A stretch of 64,000 nucleotides of DNA, from the NCBI GenBank assembly GCA_002007465.1, contig LNAC01000036.1:5733911-5797910 (forward strand). The letters run 5' to 3'. The notes beneath the pieces are model-generated. The model saw only the letters and a program-made list of their open reading frames with translations, ran no database searches and was not told the DNA's origin. Below, in pieces: positions 12,067 through 23,030 of the stretch (the stretch's first letter is position 1; each line of letters begins with the position of its first letter). Origin of the DNA: Ailurus styani (taxonomy: Eukaryota; Chordata; Mammalia; Carnivora; Ailuridae). The translations under genes and the position numbers were made by a program.

Positions 12067-13104
12067 AAAGACCTAAAGGTAGAAAAACAAACATAGGGGA
12101 TTTATTAGCCTTAATAGCCGATACTAGCTGGAAGCTTCGATGGATTCCCAAAAGATTTTAGACAAATTGCAAATGAGATGCCTTAATGGTTTCTAAGAGA
12201 CGGGGGAATACGAAGCATTTAAATAGACGTCTTTCTCCTCTGAATGGTCTCCATGGATTTCCATCCCAGACATGCAGGGGACGGAACTATTGGCGAGTCT
12301 CCCTGCTGTCCTGCGCTTCTAACTAGGTGTTCCACCGGGGGGACCGTCTTTTCTCGTCACTGCGAAGAAAACCCAAAACTTAACCAGCACAGGGCGAGGT
12401 TACCAGGAAACTGCATACAATTCTCCTAAAAGCCCCTGTCATATAATCCACCTCCCATCAGGCCCCCATCCCTCTGGCACTCCAATCCATGTCGCTGCTG
12501 AGAATCACCATAGACATTCTTAATCTACGTCCTCGGACTTATCTTTTTGGCCCCATCGGCCCGTTCTTATGATCCGACGACGTAAGATACGCTCCGCAAG
12601 TTGAGTGGTGAGCTGCAGCTCACCTTGTTAAAATGGAATTATCGGGCTGAAATCAGAAGCCACGTAAATCTTCAACAAGCTGTCATTATGGCTGTTGATG
12701 CAGGGGACCACACTTTTCCCAGAGATCCGTGGTCTTCCTGACAGATGTTTTGTTGAATGAAGGAGGCCCCTTCCGAGGAGTCATTTCCAATGCCAAATGA
12801 GGCTGAAACACCGAGAAGCTGCAGCTCTCTTGGTTCTGTTTCTTTGGAAGCCCTGGAAGAGAATAATGCATCAAAAGTGCATCGGAGGTGAATCGTAGTT
12901 TTCAGAAAAGAGCAAGACAGCCCCCTTGGAGTGCTTGCTCTGGGAGGGTCCCCCCAGTGAGCTTCACAGTGTAGGTGCTTTCCACCTGCCGAATGGAAAT
13001 GTATGCATTGTCAGAGCAATGATAACCAGAGCGATTCTGTGTTCAACACGGCAGCCACCACCAGCCAGGCCGAAAGGAAGACACAACCCTTACCCGGTAC
13101 TTGC
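12067..13104. other. Unique non-coding sequence
   Basis: No repeat recognised. CpG-containing text at 12290-12370 and 12540-12600 is scattered rather than clustered. Open frames are below 65 codons except at the right edge, where L2-like sequence begins. Confidence 0.5.
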
Positions 13105-13885
13105 CAAACCTGTCACAATAGCTCCCGCTTCCCTCCGAGTGAAATCCAAAGTCATCCCTGCGTTCCCAGGCCCTTCCTGATCTCCTCTCTTGCCTTGCTC
13201 ACACCATATCTCACCATTCTTGCCCTCTCTCTCTTGCTGTCTCCAGCCCCCTTGGTTCCACTGCTGTTCCTCAGAAACTCCAGGCCTACTCCTACCTGGG
13301 GTTCTGCACTGCCTGCCCCGCCTTCTTGGAACACCCCTACTCCGCCAGATCCTATTGGCTAACTCGCTGAACACCTTGCGATCTGGGCTTTTATGAGTTC
13401 AACCCTGACGACCCAGTAAACACCTCCCTCACCTGTGCTCTTCTAATCCTCTTCACCCCGACCTACTTTCTTCTCTCCATGCTGTTTCTACCTAACTTCC
13501 ATGTGACGATCTCGTTCTTTTTTTTTTTTTTTAAGGATTTTATTTATTTATTTCACAGAGGGAGAGAGATCACAAGGAGGCAGAGAGGCAGGCAGAGAGA
13601 GAGAGGGGGAAGCAGGCTCCCTGCTGAGCAGAGAGCCCGATGCGGGCCTCGATCCCAGGACGCTGAGATCATGACCTGAGCCGAAGGCAGAGGCTTTAAC
13701 CCACTGAGCCCCCCAGGTGCCCGACGATCTCGTTCTTCTGTTTATTGCCTCTTTCTGCCCTCGTGTATCAGGTGCACAAGGTCAAGGATTTTGTTGTTCT
13801 GTTTTGTTCACCAATGTATCCCACTGACCTAATACAGTCCGGCGCACTCCGGGTGCTCAACAAATAATCACTGAATGTAGCATGG
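13105..13885 (+). mobile_element. L2-like (or old L1) 3' end, split by a Can-SINE
   Basis: Sense text typical of an old mammalian LINE 3' region: 'gagtgaaatccaaagtc', 'ttcctgatctcctctcttgc', 'ccactgctgttcctcagaaa', and after the SINE 'ggtcaaggattttgttgttc', 'gttttgttcaccaatgtatc' and 'gctcaacaaataatcactga'. The overlapping open frames here are part of this repeat, not genes. Whether it is L2 or L1MC-like is not settled. Confidence 0.65.
13505..13737 (-). mobile_element. Can-SINE with perfect 15-bp target duplication
   Basis: Body 13520-13722 in antisense orientation, beginning with the T-run of the A-tail. Both flanks are GACGATCTCGTTCTT (13505-13519 and 13723-13737), an exact match. Body is of the mustelid type (reverse of cagtgggttaaagcctc), so the insertion is recent. 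Confidence 0.97.
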
Positions 13886-13887
13886 CT

Positions 13888-14115
13888 AAAATTTGTTGGG
13901 TGCTTCGTACGTGCTCTCATTGTGCCGAACAGTTGAGCTGCATACATGTAGTAGGTGGGAATCCGTGAGAAAGGTATATCCCCAGCCACATTTACAAGTG
14001 AAATTGAAGCAGAGAGAGGTGGATTAACCTGACCAGGTCACACGGCTAGTAAATAATGAAACCAGGATTCAAACCCAAGCACTCAGTCCTAGAACACTAG
14101 TGCTTAACGGCACCA
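13888..14115 (-). mobile_element. MIR SINE, antisense
   Basis: Shows 'gggtgcttcgtacgtgctct', then 'cctgaccaggtcacacggct', 'agtaaataatgaaaccagga' and 'ttcaaacccaagcactcagt', the reversed MIR core. Abuts the LINE-like repeat on its left. Confidence 0.78.
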
Positions 14116-14639
14116 GCTACATCGAAACAAGCGATGTCAAGATGAGGACATAAATGATCTCAGCAGGCAAATCTTGTCTGTGGTAGCTATCAATCTGTTG
14201 CTCCTACAGTCATCCTTTTCTGGGTAACTGCACCCTCCTTCTCCTTTAGAGAATCATTCCTTCCTCCACTTCCGGTCTGTGGGACTCCATTCCTGAGCAC
14301 TAGTGAAGCACGTGAGGGGAGAAAGCCAATCAGCACACGGCAATCCTTGGGTGTTGGTGATTGGCTCAGGGATGGTCATGTGACCTGATGAGCTGAGAAT
14401 GCTGGGACCGGATAGCTTCAGTTCTACAGGACTGCGGACTGGGAAGCTGTTGTTACCAGCATGGGAGCTTGCGGGAATGAGGCAGTGCAGGAGCAGGGTC
14501 AACACCAAGGAAGTAGACAGTGGGAGAGACCCTGGGGCTGGCTACCAGGCTCGTCTGAAGCCTTGAGATGCTCTTTTCTCTACCCAGTATCCTCTGTGGG
14601 TAACGGCCTCTGTCTGCGTGGTTCAGTGGGCTGATCATG

Positions 14640-14780
14640 TCTCCTTTCTTTAATTTGCTCTTATTTTCCCTTTCTCTCTCCTTTTTTTGCTCCTTCCTTC
14701 TCTCCTTCCTTTCTTCTAACCTCCCTCCCTCCCTCTTTTCTTTCTTTCTCTCTCCTTTCCCTGCCTTCTTCCTTCCCTAT
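14640..14780. repeat. Polypyrimidine (TTCC/CTCT) tract
   Basis: About 140 bp almost wholly C and T on the plus strand, with TTCC, CCCT and CTTT units. Such strand-asymmetric tracts can form triplex (H-DNA) structures; here it also immediately precedes a MIR. Confidence 0.85.
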
Positions 14781-14781
14781 C

Positions 14782-15015
14782 ATTAACTGAGTGGTTACTA
14801 TGTGCCAGAAACTATCCTGCATTTAAACGCTTCAGCCCATTTTATTTTCACAACAGCCATCCTCGTCAGAAATGGTGAATATTCCCATTCTGAAGACGAA
14901 GGCACAGACTAGGAAATTTGCACAAGGTCGCCAGGTTGGTAAGTGACAGAGCCAGGTTTCAAACCCAGGCATTGTGACCCCAGCCCGGGCACTCTTCATG
15001 GCTAGGGTACACTGC
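14782..15015 (-). mobile_element. MIR SINE, antisense, nearly full length
   Basis: Follows the reversed MIR consensus from 'gagtggttactatgtgccag' through 'cattttattttcacaacagc', 'gaagacgaaggcacagacta', 'ggtaagtgacagagccaggt' and 'ttcaaacccaggcattgtga'. Confidence 0.85.
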
Positions 15016-15119
15016 CCCCCTTAGGGAGCACAGGGTTAGGTGTTGGGCAGGCCAGGGCGGATAGAAGAGTGGCTCCAAAGTCAGCCCAGCCTGAATGCAG
15101 GTGGCGGTGTGAGGAGCAG

Positions 15120-15295
15120 ACCAGGGTAGCGACTAAGAACAAAGCTTTGATTGCAGGCCAGTTCTGATTTGAGTTGTGCCTCTTCCGTAAATACTAGTCA
15201 TGTGAACTTGGTCGATTCATTAACCTCTCTGAGCTCTTGGATTCTCACTGGTGAAGAGCAGTGAAGATCATACTATCTATCAGTCTCAAAATCCT
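15120..15295 (+). mobile_element. MIR SINE, sense
   Basis: Contains 'agttgtgcctcttccgtaaa', 'catgtgaacttggtcgattc' and 'attaacctctctgagctctt', the sense MIR core. Diverged at the 3' end. Confidence 0.75.
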
Positions 15296-15539
15296 GTTGC
15301 CTGGTTTAACTGAAAAAAAAATGGATACAAAGTGTTGCTCCATCATTTGGTACAGGAGCGAAAGCGACTATGATAATAATAGATTATCGATAATCAATAT
15401 TAATTATTTGTGACCCTTCCCATCCTCAGTCCCGGCAGGGGTTGTCCTGAAGACAGAGAGCAAATACATTTATCCCTTGTGACTTTAGCTGGTGGCCCCC
15501 TTTCTAGCTTCGCTCCCAGAACTGAAGACTACATGCTGC

Positions 15540-16960
15540 TGAAAAAAATCCATTTAAACGACGCCAATTGAATTCTGTCAACCTTCGGAAGGAGAACATG
15601 AAGTGCAGCATTCAGGATGTGATCGTGTTTAAAGAGATGTTCTCTGAAATACAGACGTGGCCCAGTGAGGGGCGAATTAGTCTGAGTCCTTCCCAGGTGA
15701 TATCAAGCGGGCAGTCCTTTCAGAATGAGCGATCTGGCCAGAAAGCCCTGGGACCTTGCCACGGGGTGAACCTTCGTACAAATAGGAAACATCGCCCAGA
15801 TCTTGGATCAGCGCAGCTGTGGAAATGGCATTTTAATAAACGTTTTCTCCAAATGGAGGCACTTTTAGTGCAAAGCCTTCCTCTTCTGTCCTGAGAGAAA
15901 CGCAGTGTTTTGGCTAGGCACAGACCACGACGGGAGTGTTTCCCGAACACGCATGTTTTCTGCGTGTCAGTGTCACAGCAGGTTGTAGATCATTTTCGAG
16001 ACTCCTTGGGGGGAAGAGCTCCGAACAACACCATGCTCTTGGACTTGAGTGAGCAGAAGTCACGATACCTGTTTCACCTTTCTCCCCGTCTCTTCCCACC
16101 CCTTCCCTAACTGTTCTGTTGTGTTTACCTTAACGGGAGAGCAGGACTTTGGTGCCTCAACAGGGACCAGAAGAGACTGGACGTCAGAGCGCTCTGCCAG
16201 TTTCCACTTTCCTCATGGTGCTCCTTTCCACTTCGACTTTTACTTAAAAAAGAAAGAAAAGAAAGAAAATCCTGACTTAAGAAAACTTGATCTGTTTTGA
16301 ACAGACTGGCCCCAGCTATTCCTTCCTGTGCTCCCCGAGACAGAAGGAGCTGTGGAGGCAAGAGGGCCTAGAAGATTCCAGAAGGGAGGGGGGGAGGTGC
16401 CAAGAGAGGGCAAGGGCGAATGGGGCCCGCTCCGCGGGGAACATTCAATAACTCTCTTACCTTTTATGCTGTAGGACAGGAGCTCATTTGCTCGATTTGG
16501 GGTGACAGCAGTCGGTTTTGTAACCGCATAGCTGGAATTTTAAAGAAGTGCAGCTCTCTGAGGCCGAAGGCAGTGTTCGTTATCTTAGCCATGGGAGGGC
16601 ATGGAAATCGGAGGCCGTTTGGCAACGCAGCATAAATCCAGTGTTTGTGAGGGGCCGACCCAGCCGGGGAGGAAGGAATGCAGTTTCCCTTTGACGGTGT
16701 GATTTCCTGCTTCTCCTCCAAGAGAGGTTGTCTGGACTCCTCGCAGGAGCAAAATCTGCATCAATTACTTTAAAGGAAACCAACCCTATTCCTGAAGGTT
16801 TGGCAGCAGACATATTCCTTGTTGAGAAAGGGGAAGAAAGAAGAAGAAGGAAAAAAAAAAAGACTAATGAACTCCCTCCTCTTGGGTATTTTCAGAGGCC
16901 TGTTGTGATGGGGGTTGCCTCCTTTTTTTTTTTAAACAGAGTTCTTAGGGACCCTCATTA
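15540..16960. promoter_or_regulatory. Repeat-poor block, candidate conserved non-coding DNA
   Basis: About 1.4 kb without recognised transposon sequence. The most gene-regulatory-looking part is 16430-16660, with TTTTATGCTG, a TTTTAAAG stretch and several CpGs retained ('ggtttttgtaaccgcat' area). Retained CpGs outside an island hint at constraint or recent sequence. Conservation is inferred from texture, not measured. Confidence 0.35.
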
Positions 16961-17600
16961 GCCCCTCAATAAATGCTACTTTAAGGGCTTGTAACTTTGT
17001 CATTAAATCTTCACTCCAAGATGAATTAAGGTTGTCGCCGAGAAATGCCCTCCCCAGCCCCGACGAGCTTCTTTACAATCCCCAAAAAGGCAGGAAAATA
17101 GATTTGTGGAGGATTTTCCGTCCTCGTTTACAGGCCGCCCTGTCAGATAGTGATTAATTTGGGGCCACTTAAGTTTTTCTAACTTTCATCCATAATGGGC
17201 ACGTTGACATTTTTATTTGAATCTCTTTACGCCATCCAAAATAATCTCCTTCAGCAACACAAACTGCTGGTTAATTGCCACAGAACAGCTGTTCCCCCTT
17301 CTCAGCCGACAGCCTCTTTCGGGATGGTTCTGAGCTCCGTGTCTGTGGAACTCACGGGCCCGGCGACAGCAGCGTGTCAGGTGGATTGATTGAATGGCCC
17401 CCTTGTTCCTGACTGGCTGTGTCTGTCTACACGGGTACCGGGGCCAAACAAAGCCCTTCGTATCTAAATATAGCATTTTCTTTGACCCGGGGCCCTGACT
17501 GTCTTGTTTTTCCATTCTTCCACGCTCTAAAACAAATACAAGCGAGTCCCACTTTAGCATGACTTATTTTTTTTTACACAGATTTGCATATTCCGTGGGT
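16961..17600. promoter_or_regulatory. Candidate developmental enhancer cluster
   Basis: Repeat-free DNA with homeodomain-type cores GATTAATT (17152-17159) and TTAATTG (17271-17277), a GATTGATTGA run near 17384, and a perfect MEF2 consensus CTAAATATAG at 17464-17473. Motif density in the absence of repeats or coding potential is typical of conserved enhancers. The target gene is unknown and conservation needs testing. Confidence 0.4.
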
Positions 17601-18187
17601 CAGACTCTGTCCTGGAAATAGAACTTCATGCACAATTAATTTGATTTTCTGGTTAATTGAAGGCTCACCAGAAAAACTGCTTTGGAAATTCACTGCTGAC
17701 TGCAAAGCCTTCTGGAAGTGTGTCCAGATGCTCTCAGAGCAGCAGAGTCTCGGAACTGAAAGAGAAGTGGGCATCTACGTGCCCAGACCCCTGGGGCAGG
17801 GGGGTCGGAGGCAGGACCCACGGATCCGGCCGAGTTACCTGGAATTTATGTTTTTGGCACAACCCCTTCCATTTTTTAACACATTTCCAAAGTTGTTCCT
17901 TAGTATTTCCTTCTTGTGTTGCCTGCCCTGATTATTAGTGAATTTTTAAAATTGTTTTCTGGATTATGGGGGAGTCAGCAGGCCTTTGGCACCCCACATT
18001 GGCCATTGTCCTATGGATGTGGAGTTCCTGGAATGCAGGTGTGAGCGGGTGACTCTGCCACAGGCACGAATTTTCTGTAGACATCACAGATTCTCCAAGC
18101 TTTTCTCTTACCTTCTGTTCCCCTCCAAGCGTGGTCTGAGCTAAACGGTTCCAGATATTCAGAATTCAGCTAGATGAGGTTCCATTC
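17601..18187. other. Unique non-coding sequence
   Basis: No repeat seen. A 115-codon plus-strand open frame at 17584-17931 overlaps a second frame and has no recognisable domain or codon signature. Confidence 0.5.
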
Positions 18188-18417
18188 ATCAATTTGGTGT
18201 TTTATTGTTTTATTTTTTATAGATTTTATTTATTTATTTGACAGAGAGAGAGCACGAGCAGGGGAAACAACAGGTAGAGGCAGATGGAGAAGCAGGATCC
18301 CCAGTGAGCAGAGAGCTCAAAGTGGGACTCGATCCCAGAACCCTGGGATCATGACCTGAGCCGAAGGCAGACGTTTAACTAACTGAGCCACCAGTCATCC
18401 CAATCAATTCGGTGTTT
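18188..18417 (-). mobile_element. Can-SINE with 15-bp target duplication
   Basis: Body 18203-18402, antisense. Flanks ATCAATTTGGTGTTT (18188-18202) and ATCAATTCGGTGTTT (18403-18417) differ at one site. The reverse of the body carries an arctoid-type head and 'gggatcgagtcccactttga', older than the mustelid-type copies. The 5' head is worn (gccaccagtcatccc in place of gccacccaggcgccc). Confidence 0.94.
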
Positions 18418-18499
18418 CAGTGCACTGTGAGACGAACCCTTACAGAATGTTGGTATAACTTCAGGCAAAAAGAAGACAGAAAAATGACTAAGATGATCG

Positions 18500-18620
18500 A
18501 TCCATCTACCGTGTCTTGATCATAGAAGTAATATGTATTATAATAAGTTCAAACAATACAGAAAAGTAAAGGAAAGAAAAGCAAAGTCCCCCAAAGTCCT
18601 GTAGAAATAAATATTTTACA
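18500..18620. mobile_element. Ancient interspersed repeat fragment, family unresolved
   Basis: The text 'agtaatatgtattataataa', 'gttcaaacaatacagaaaag' and 'caaagtcccccaaag' resembles a widespread old mammalian repeat; a related fragment appears at 23790-23970. Family not identified. Confidence 0.35.
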
Positions 18621-19161
18621 CTTAAAAAAAAAGCCTGTGGCCCGGGACCATGTAGAGGTGGTATGGCTCTGAACAGAGATGTTTAGCCTATAATTTACAC
18701 TGTCCGTCCTGCAGCCTGTTTCCTCTGACTTCCAAGCATTGAAAGAAATGCCAGTCAGCCTTCCAGTTCCTATGGAAGACCCCACGGAGAACAGTGTTAT
18801 TCAGGGACATCTGAGGAGAACAAGAGGCCCCAGAGTTCTATCTTTGGATCCAGAGGGACCCCAGAAACCTGCTCCTTTGTGCTGCATGTATTTAGCCCAA
18901 GGTGAGGAGGTACATAGCACGCGTGGTCAATCATCTGCCCTCTTCTTTGTCCATCCTAGATGTGGCCTTGAATCCTTCTCACAATGGGGTGCTTCCAACC
19001 CGCCACCAAGAAACTGGAATTCACACTAGACAAGCACCCATTTGCCCCACTTTTTTGCTCTAGCTCTGAGAATTTTGTAAATGCGTTTTCCCTCATGTTG
19101 ACATCAAATTTTCTGTTCTCATTGCCCCCTTTTGAAGAACTCTGTGTATTAGGTTTATTTT

Positions 19162-19377
19162 TTTTATTTGAAGATGTTATTTATTTATTTGAGAGAGCGT
19201 GTGCATGGGGAGCAGGGGGAGAACAGACAGGGGAGGAGAGGAAGAGGGAGAGACTCTCTGGCAGATTTGAGCTGAGTGTGGAGCCCGATATGGGGCCCGA
19301 TCTCACGACCCTGAGATCATGACCTGAGCCAAAACCAAGAGTGGGATGCTTAACTGATGGACCCATCCAGGCGCCCC
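19162..19377 (-). mobile_element. Can-SINE, old carnivoran type
   Basis: Antisense, with T-rich tail, TTATTTATTTATTTGAGAGAG, 'gagcccgatatggggcccga' and 'catgacctgagccaaaacca', ending 'atccaggcgcccc'. Flanks show a probable AGGTTTATTTT versus AGAGTTTATTTT duplication. The open frames over it are SINE translations. Confidence 0.92.
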
Positions 19378-19640
19378 GTAGAGTTTATTTTAAAATGAAG
19401 CTTCTGGAAAATTTTATCTCCCTTCCGAAGAACTATGTGCTCCAGTGAAGTGAGGTTTTGTCATTAGTCATGATTCCCCTTTCACTCTTGCTGCCGGGAG
19501 GCTCTGAGTCAGATCTCAAAGTTCAGCAACAGCAAACATAATGAGCCTTATAATGCCCTACAGTAAACTTTTTCCTTGTTCAGAGTTGTTTCTACCACGT
19601 GTGTGTTTGGTTAGGAATTGCCTCGTATCAAAGAGGCAAA

Positions 19641-19694
19641 GGGATAAATAATAAATAAATAAATTAAATAAATAAATAAATAAATAAATACACA
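19641..19694. repeat. (AAAT)n microsatellite
   Basis: About 50 bp of TAAA units with small interruptions ('ataaataataaataaataaa'), followed by an A-run. No SINE body adjoins it, so it is a free-standing simple repeat. Confidence 0.92.
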
Positions 19695-20299
19695 AATTAC
19701 AAAAAAAAATCATGCAGCCAATCCAGTGTCTTAGAAACCCAAGCTTCAGCCTGGGAGCTCTTTCTGTTTTCCTTTGTGCTTAAACACTTACATCCATGCT
19801 TTTGCATCCTGTTCCAGAAGAAAAATGGCCGCCAGCACAACATGATTGGAAGCCAACAAGAGAAATAAAATGGGATGGATGGCTTGGACATAGGAGGTCT
19901 TTCTTTTTGGCCTCTGGAGAAGGTTGTGGTGGCCCATTCTACAGATAAGCCAAGGCAGACATGGAGGAAGACTCAGCTTCTAGGGGCGGCCGAGTCTGTC
20001 CGAGTTGGCAGGTCACTCCAGAGTCCTGCCTTCAGGCCACGGTGGCTTGTCATCTTGGACGACCTTTTCTGCGTCCGCGCTCCCCGGTCCTGCCACAAGC
20101 TGCTGGGGAGCGCCCTTCTTCGTTTCTCCAGCGTTTACTGACCAGAGACTCTCTGACCCTAGAAAAGCATCAAATCTCTCAAGGAAGGAAGGAGCCTAGG
20201 TAGTAGGCTTCCAACCCCCCAATATGGAGAAACAATCTGAATACACAAAATTAGGAAAGCCTACCCCAGAAGGCTTGTTTAAAATTCACAGCTGTCAAC

Positions 20300-21120
20300 A
20301 TCGAGTATTTTGTGTGAGAGAAAGAACGTAGGAAACATCGGGTTAACAAAGTAGCTGCAGATGGATGGGTTCGCACTGGGACCGGGCTGGCATTGTCCAC
20401 GCTGTTCGCAGAGGCTCATTTGCATTCGGGGACAAAGGTTCCCTGTGGGAGACCCTTTCTCCCCAGCCTCCTCCCCAAAAAGGCGCCTCACCATCGCAGT
20501 GAAGATAGTCGGCCTCAGTCCCCTCATCCGAAACCTACAGGAACGAACACAAATCTGTTATTTTAACACAACGTGGGCACAAAGTGATGTTTTCACTCCG
20601 AAGAAAGCCCGGGGGAGCCAAAGAATGGGGCCTTTTATTTGCAGGAGATACTCAAAGGAAGTGGGATTGAACTGCGGGCCAGGGTAGATGAATAAAGTTG
20701 TTAGAAACTTTGCAGCCTGTGGTCTGGGAGCTCCACTGTTAAGCTTCTCTCCACTGTCAGCTTGAAGCACTTTGCATCAGAATGCATAATTGTGTCTGTT
20801 AATGACATTTTTAGCTTAGCTCTCCAACATAGAATAAATTCATCCCCCCGCCCCCACTGTTCATACTGCCTGGGAGAGGACTTTTTTTTTTTTTAATTTA
20901 ATAAACATGATTGACAACAGAGAATGTAGATTTGCTTTCTTTCGGCTCCGACTGTATTTCTGAGTCCAGGAGGCACACACAGATTTTCCCGATGATTCTG
21001 TGGCAGCGCGTTAACAATTGCGCTCATTCCACGAATTCTAAAGGCCCCAGCTCATGACTCTCGGAAGGAGTAGCTGGAAAGCGGCACGGAGGAAGGTTTA
21101 AAAATACGCTGAGACTAAGG
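20300..21120. promoter_or_regulatory. Repeat-poor block, candidate conserved non-coding DNA
   Basis: No transposon sequence. 20700-20840 is AT-rich with 'gcataattgtgtctgttaat' and 'gacatttttagcttagctc', and 20995-21030 has a GCGCGTTAACAATTGCGC near-palindromic stretch. Candidate regulatory DNA on composition alone. Confidence 0.35.
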
Positions 21121-22190
21121 ACGTGGGAAGCGCCCTGTCGAAAGCGCAAGGGCAGAGTAGGAAGGGCATGTCCATGGTTAAAGCTCGCATCCCTGGGCAG
21201 CCTCTCCAGGGCCTTGCCCTTGAAAGGCCTCACCCTTTTACCACTGCCTTTGAACCAGGAGCTCTTGGGGCTTCGAATCCGGCCCCTCCGGCCCGGGCAG
21301 CTCTTTTACTCACAACGATTGCCAGTTAGAGGATCGGAACCGGCACCTGGACCGACCTGGGACTGTGGGAGGGAGCCCGGGACACCCAGACCCCCTTCCG
21401 AAGATCTCTGCCTCCCTCCCTGTGTTCCCGAGCAGCCCGGAAGGAGGGGCGAGAGTCCCCGTTTCCTGTTTGGATAGGGGAAGAGCAGAGGAAAAGATGA
21501 CTTTCACCGAGGCCGAGAAACCCTGTGGACATTGTGATTTCTGAGGCCCTGGCATGAGGCGCCAGGAGTCTGGGGGTGGCGACGGCCCAGCCCTGCTCCC
21601 GGGAGTGGCCCCATGATGTCACCGAGGGCCCTGACACCGGCTCTTTAAATCAGGGACTCCTTTAGGGGCTCCCCACTGCCATTGTTTCTAATGGCCTTAA
21701 TCCCAGGCCTGAGGGGCAAATTAAATAATTTTTCTTTTTTAACCACCAAAACCAACCAACCAAACAAACAAACAAAAACCCTCGTGTTTGAGTAGAAGAG
21801 AGAGAAGGGGGGAAAAAAAAAGGAAATCCCCCAGAACATACATAATCTTCTCTTGATCTGGTCTCCCCAGCCCCCCCTTTGCAAAGCTAAGCCTTCAGGA
21901 TCGGTTCAGGAAGAGGAGTGTGAGAATCTTCTTGCCTAGATTTGGGAGAGCCTGCTAAATGGGGCGGGGGGGTGCCCGTGACGTTTTTAGGGCTCCCAGC
22001 CCGCGCTGGCCTCTGACCCCTGTTTCGGATGCTTGTGGGGAGCCCAGCGGCAGACCCCTGGGAGCCGTGCGCGGGCCTTGGTGTCTGTGCTCACAGATCT
22101 GTGTCCAAACGAGAGGTCAGATGAGATCATCGGGTGAAAGAGCTTTGTAAACTCTAAAGCACTGGACAAATGTCAGTCTGTTTTCCTTAG
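21120..22190. other. GC-rich, CpG-enriched stretch
   Basis: CpGs are more frequent than in the surroundings, notably 21120-21160, 21270-21370 and 21960-22080 (about ten CpGs in 120 bp in the last). Not a classical island, and no TATA box, exon or transcript feature is recognisable. 21640-21740 carries the OTX/CRX-type core CTTAATCC and AAATTAAATAATT. Could be a weak promoter or enhancer of a non-coding RNA, but nothing proves it. Confidence 0.35.
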
Positions 22191-22231
22191 TAGCCAGTAG
22201 CACTGTCTCGCTCCTGACAAGGAGACTATTA

Positions 22232-22319
22232 ATGTGTGTGTGTGTGTGTGTGTGTGTGTATACGTATATGTAGATGTATAAATATATGTATATATATATA
22301 TATATTTTTTTTTTTTTTG
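22232..22319. repeat. Compound (TG)n-(TA)n microsatellite with T-run
   Basis: About 14 TG units, then a degenerate TATG/TATA segment, then (TA)n and a T-run of about 14. Compound repeats of this form are usually polymorphic. Confidence 0.95.
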
Positions 22320-22459
22320 GTGTGAGTACTTCTGTACTCGTTAACTAATATTTATTGAGAGCCTACCACTGACCAGGCACTTTAAAAAGACATGAATCAG
22401 ACCCTGTCGCTCCCCAACTTCAAACACTCCAGGGCTGTTCATCCCACGTAGAGGAGCAT

Positions 22460-23030
22460 TCAGAGTCCTCCCCTGGTCCGGGAGGCCACCTCCGAGCAGG
22501 CGTGAAGACTCTCCCTCCTCTTTAACCTGCATCCTGCCCCCCGCCCTTCTGCTTCCGCCGCCCCCCCCTGCCCCGCCACCAGGTACCCCCCATGCTGCTC
22601 CTCGAACGTGTCCGCTTTATGCTCACTGTAAGGCCTCAGCACGTACTGTTGAATCTGCCCAGAAAACTCTCTCTCATCCACTCGGGTCTCCGCTGGAATG
22701 TCACTTCCTCAAAGAGGCTGACCTTGACCACACTCTATAGTCCACCCCCCAAACCTGACACTCTAGCCTCTTACCTCGCTTGAAGCCTCTTCTTGGCTCC
22801 CCGTCATAACCTGAAGTTCTTGAAGATCTGTATAGGAGAGTGTAAGAGTGCGCACGTGTGTGTGTGTTTGTGCCTGCGCGCATGTGTGTGTGTGTGTGCC
22901 TGCGTGTGTACGCGTTTACTGCTTGTCCCCTCCACTAGAACTTATTCTCCCCCAAGTGCCTTTGGCCTATGGCGGTATGCCCATGGTACCCAGCACACAG
23001 TAGGTGCTCAATAAATGTTTACAGCATGAA
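22460..23030 (+). mobile_element. L2-like LINE 3' end containing a TG repeat
   Basis: Sense order of an old LINE tail: 'tggaatgtcacttcctcaaa', 'gaggctgaccttgaccacac', 'ccctccactagaacttattc', 'acccagcacacagtaggtgc' and 'tcaataaatgtttacagc'. An imperfect (TG)n tract at 22855-22915 interrupts it. Confidence 0.75.
22852..22916. repeat. Imperfect (TG)n/(GC TG) microsatellite
   Basis: Alternating purine-pyrimidine tract with CG and GC interruptions ('gcgcgcatgtgtgtgtgtgt' type). Such runs favour Z-DNA. It accounts for the cysteine-rich open frame over this interval. Confidence 0.9.

Noticed and set aside
22852..22916. Cysteine-rich plus-strand open frame
   Set aside because: Entirely produced by the (TG)n repeat.
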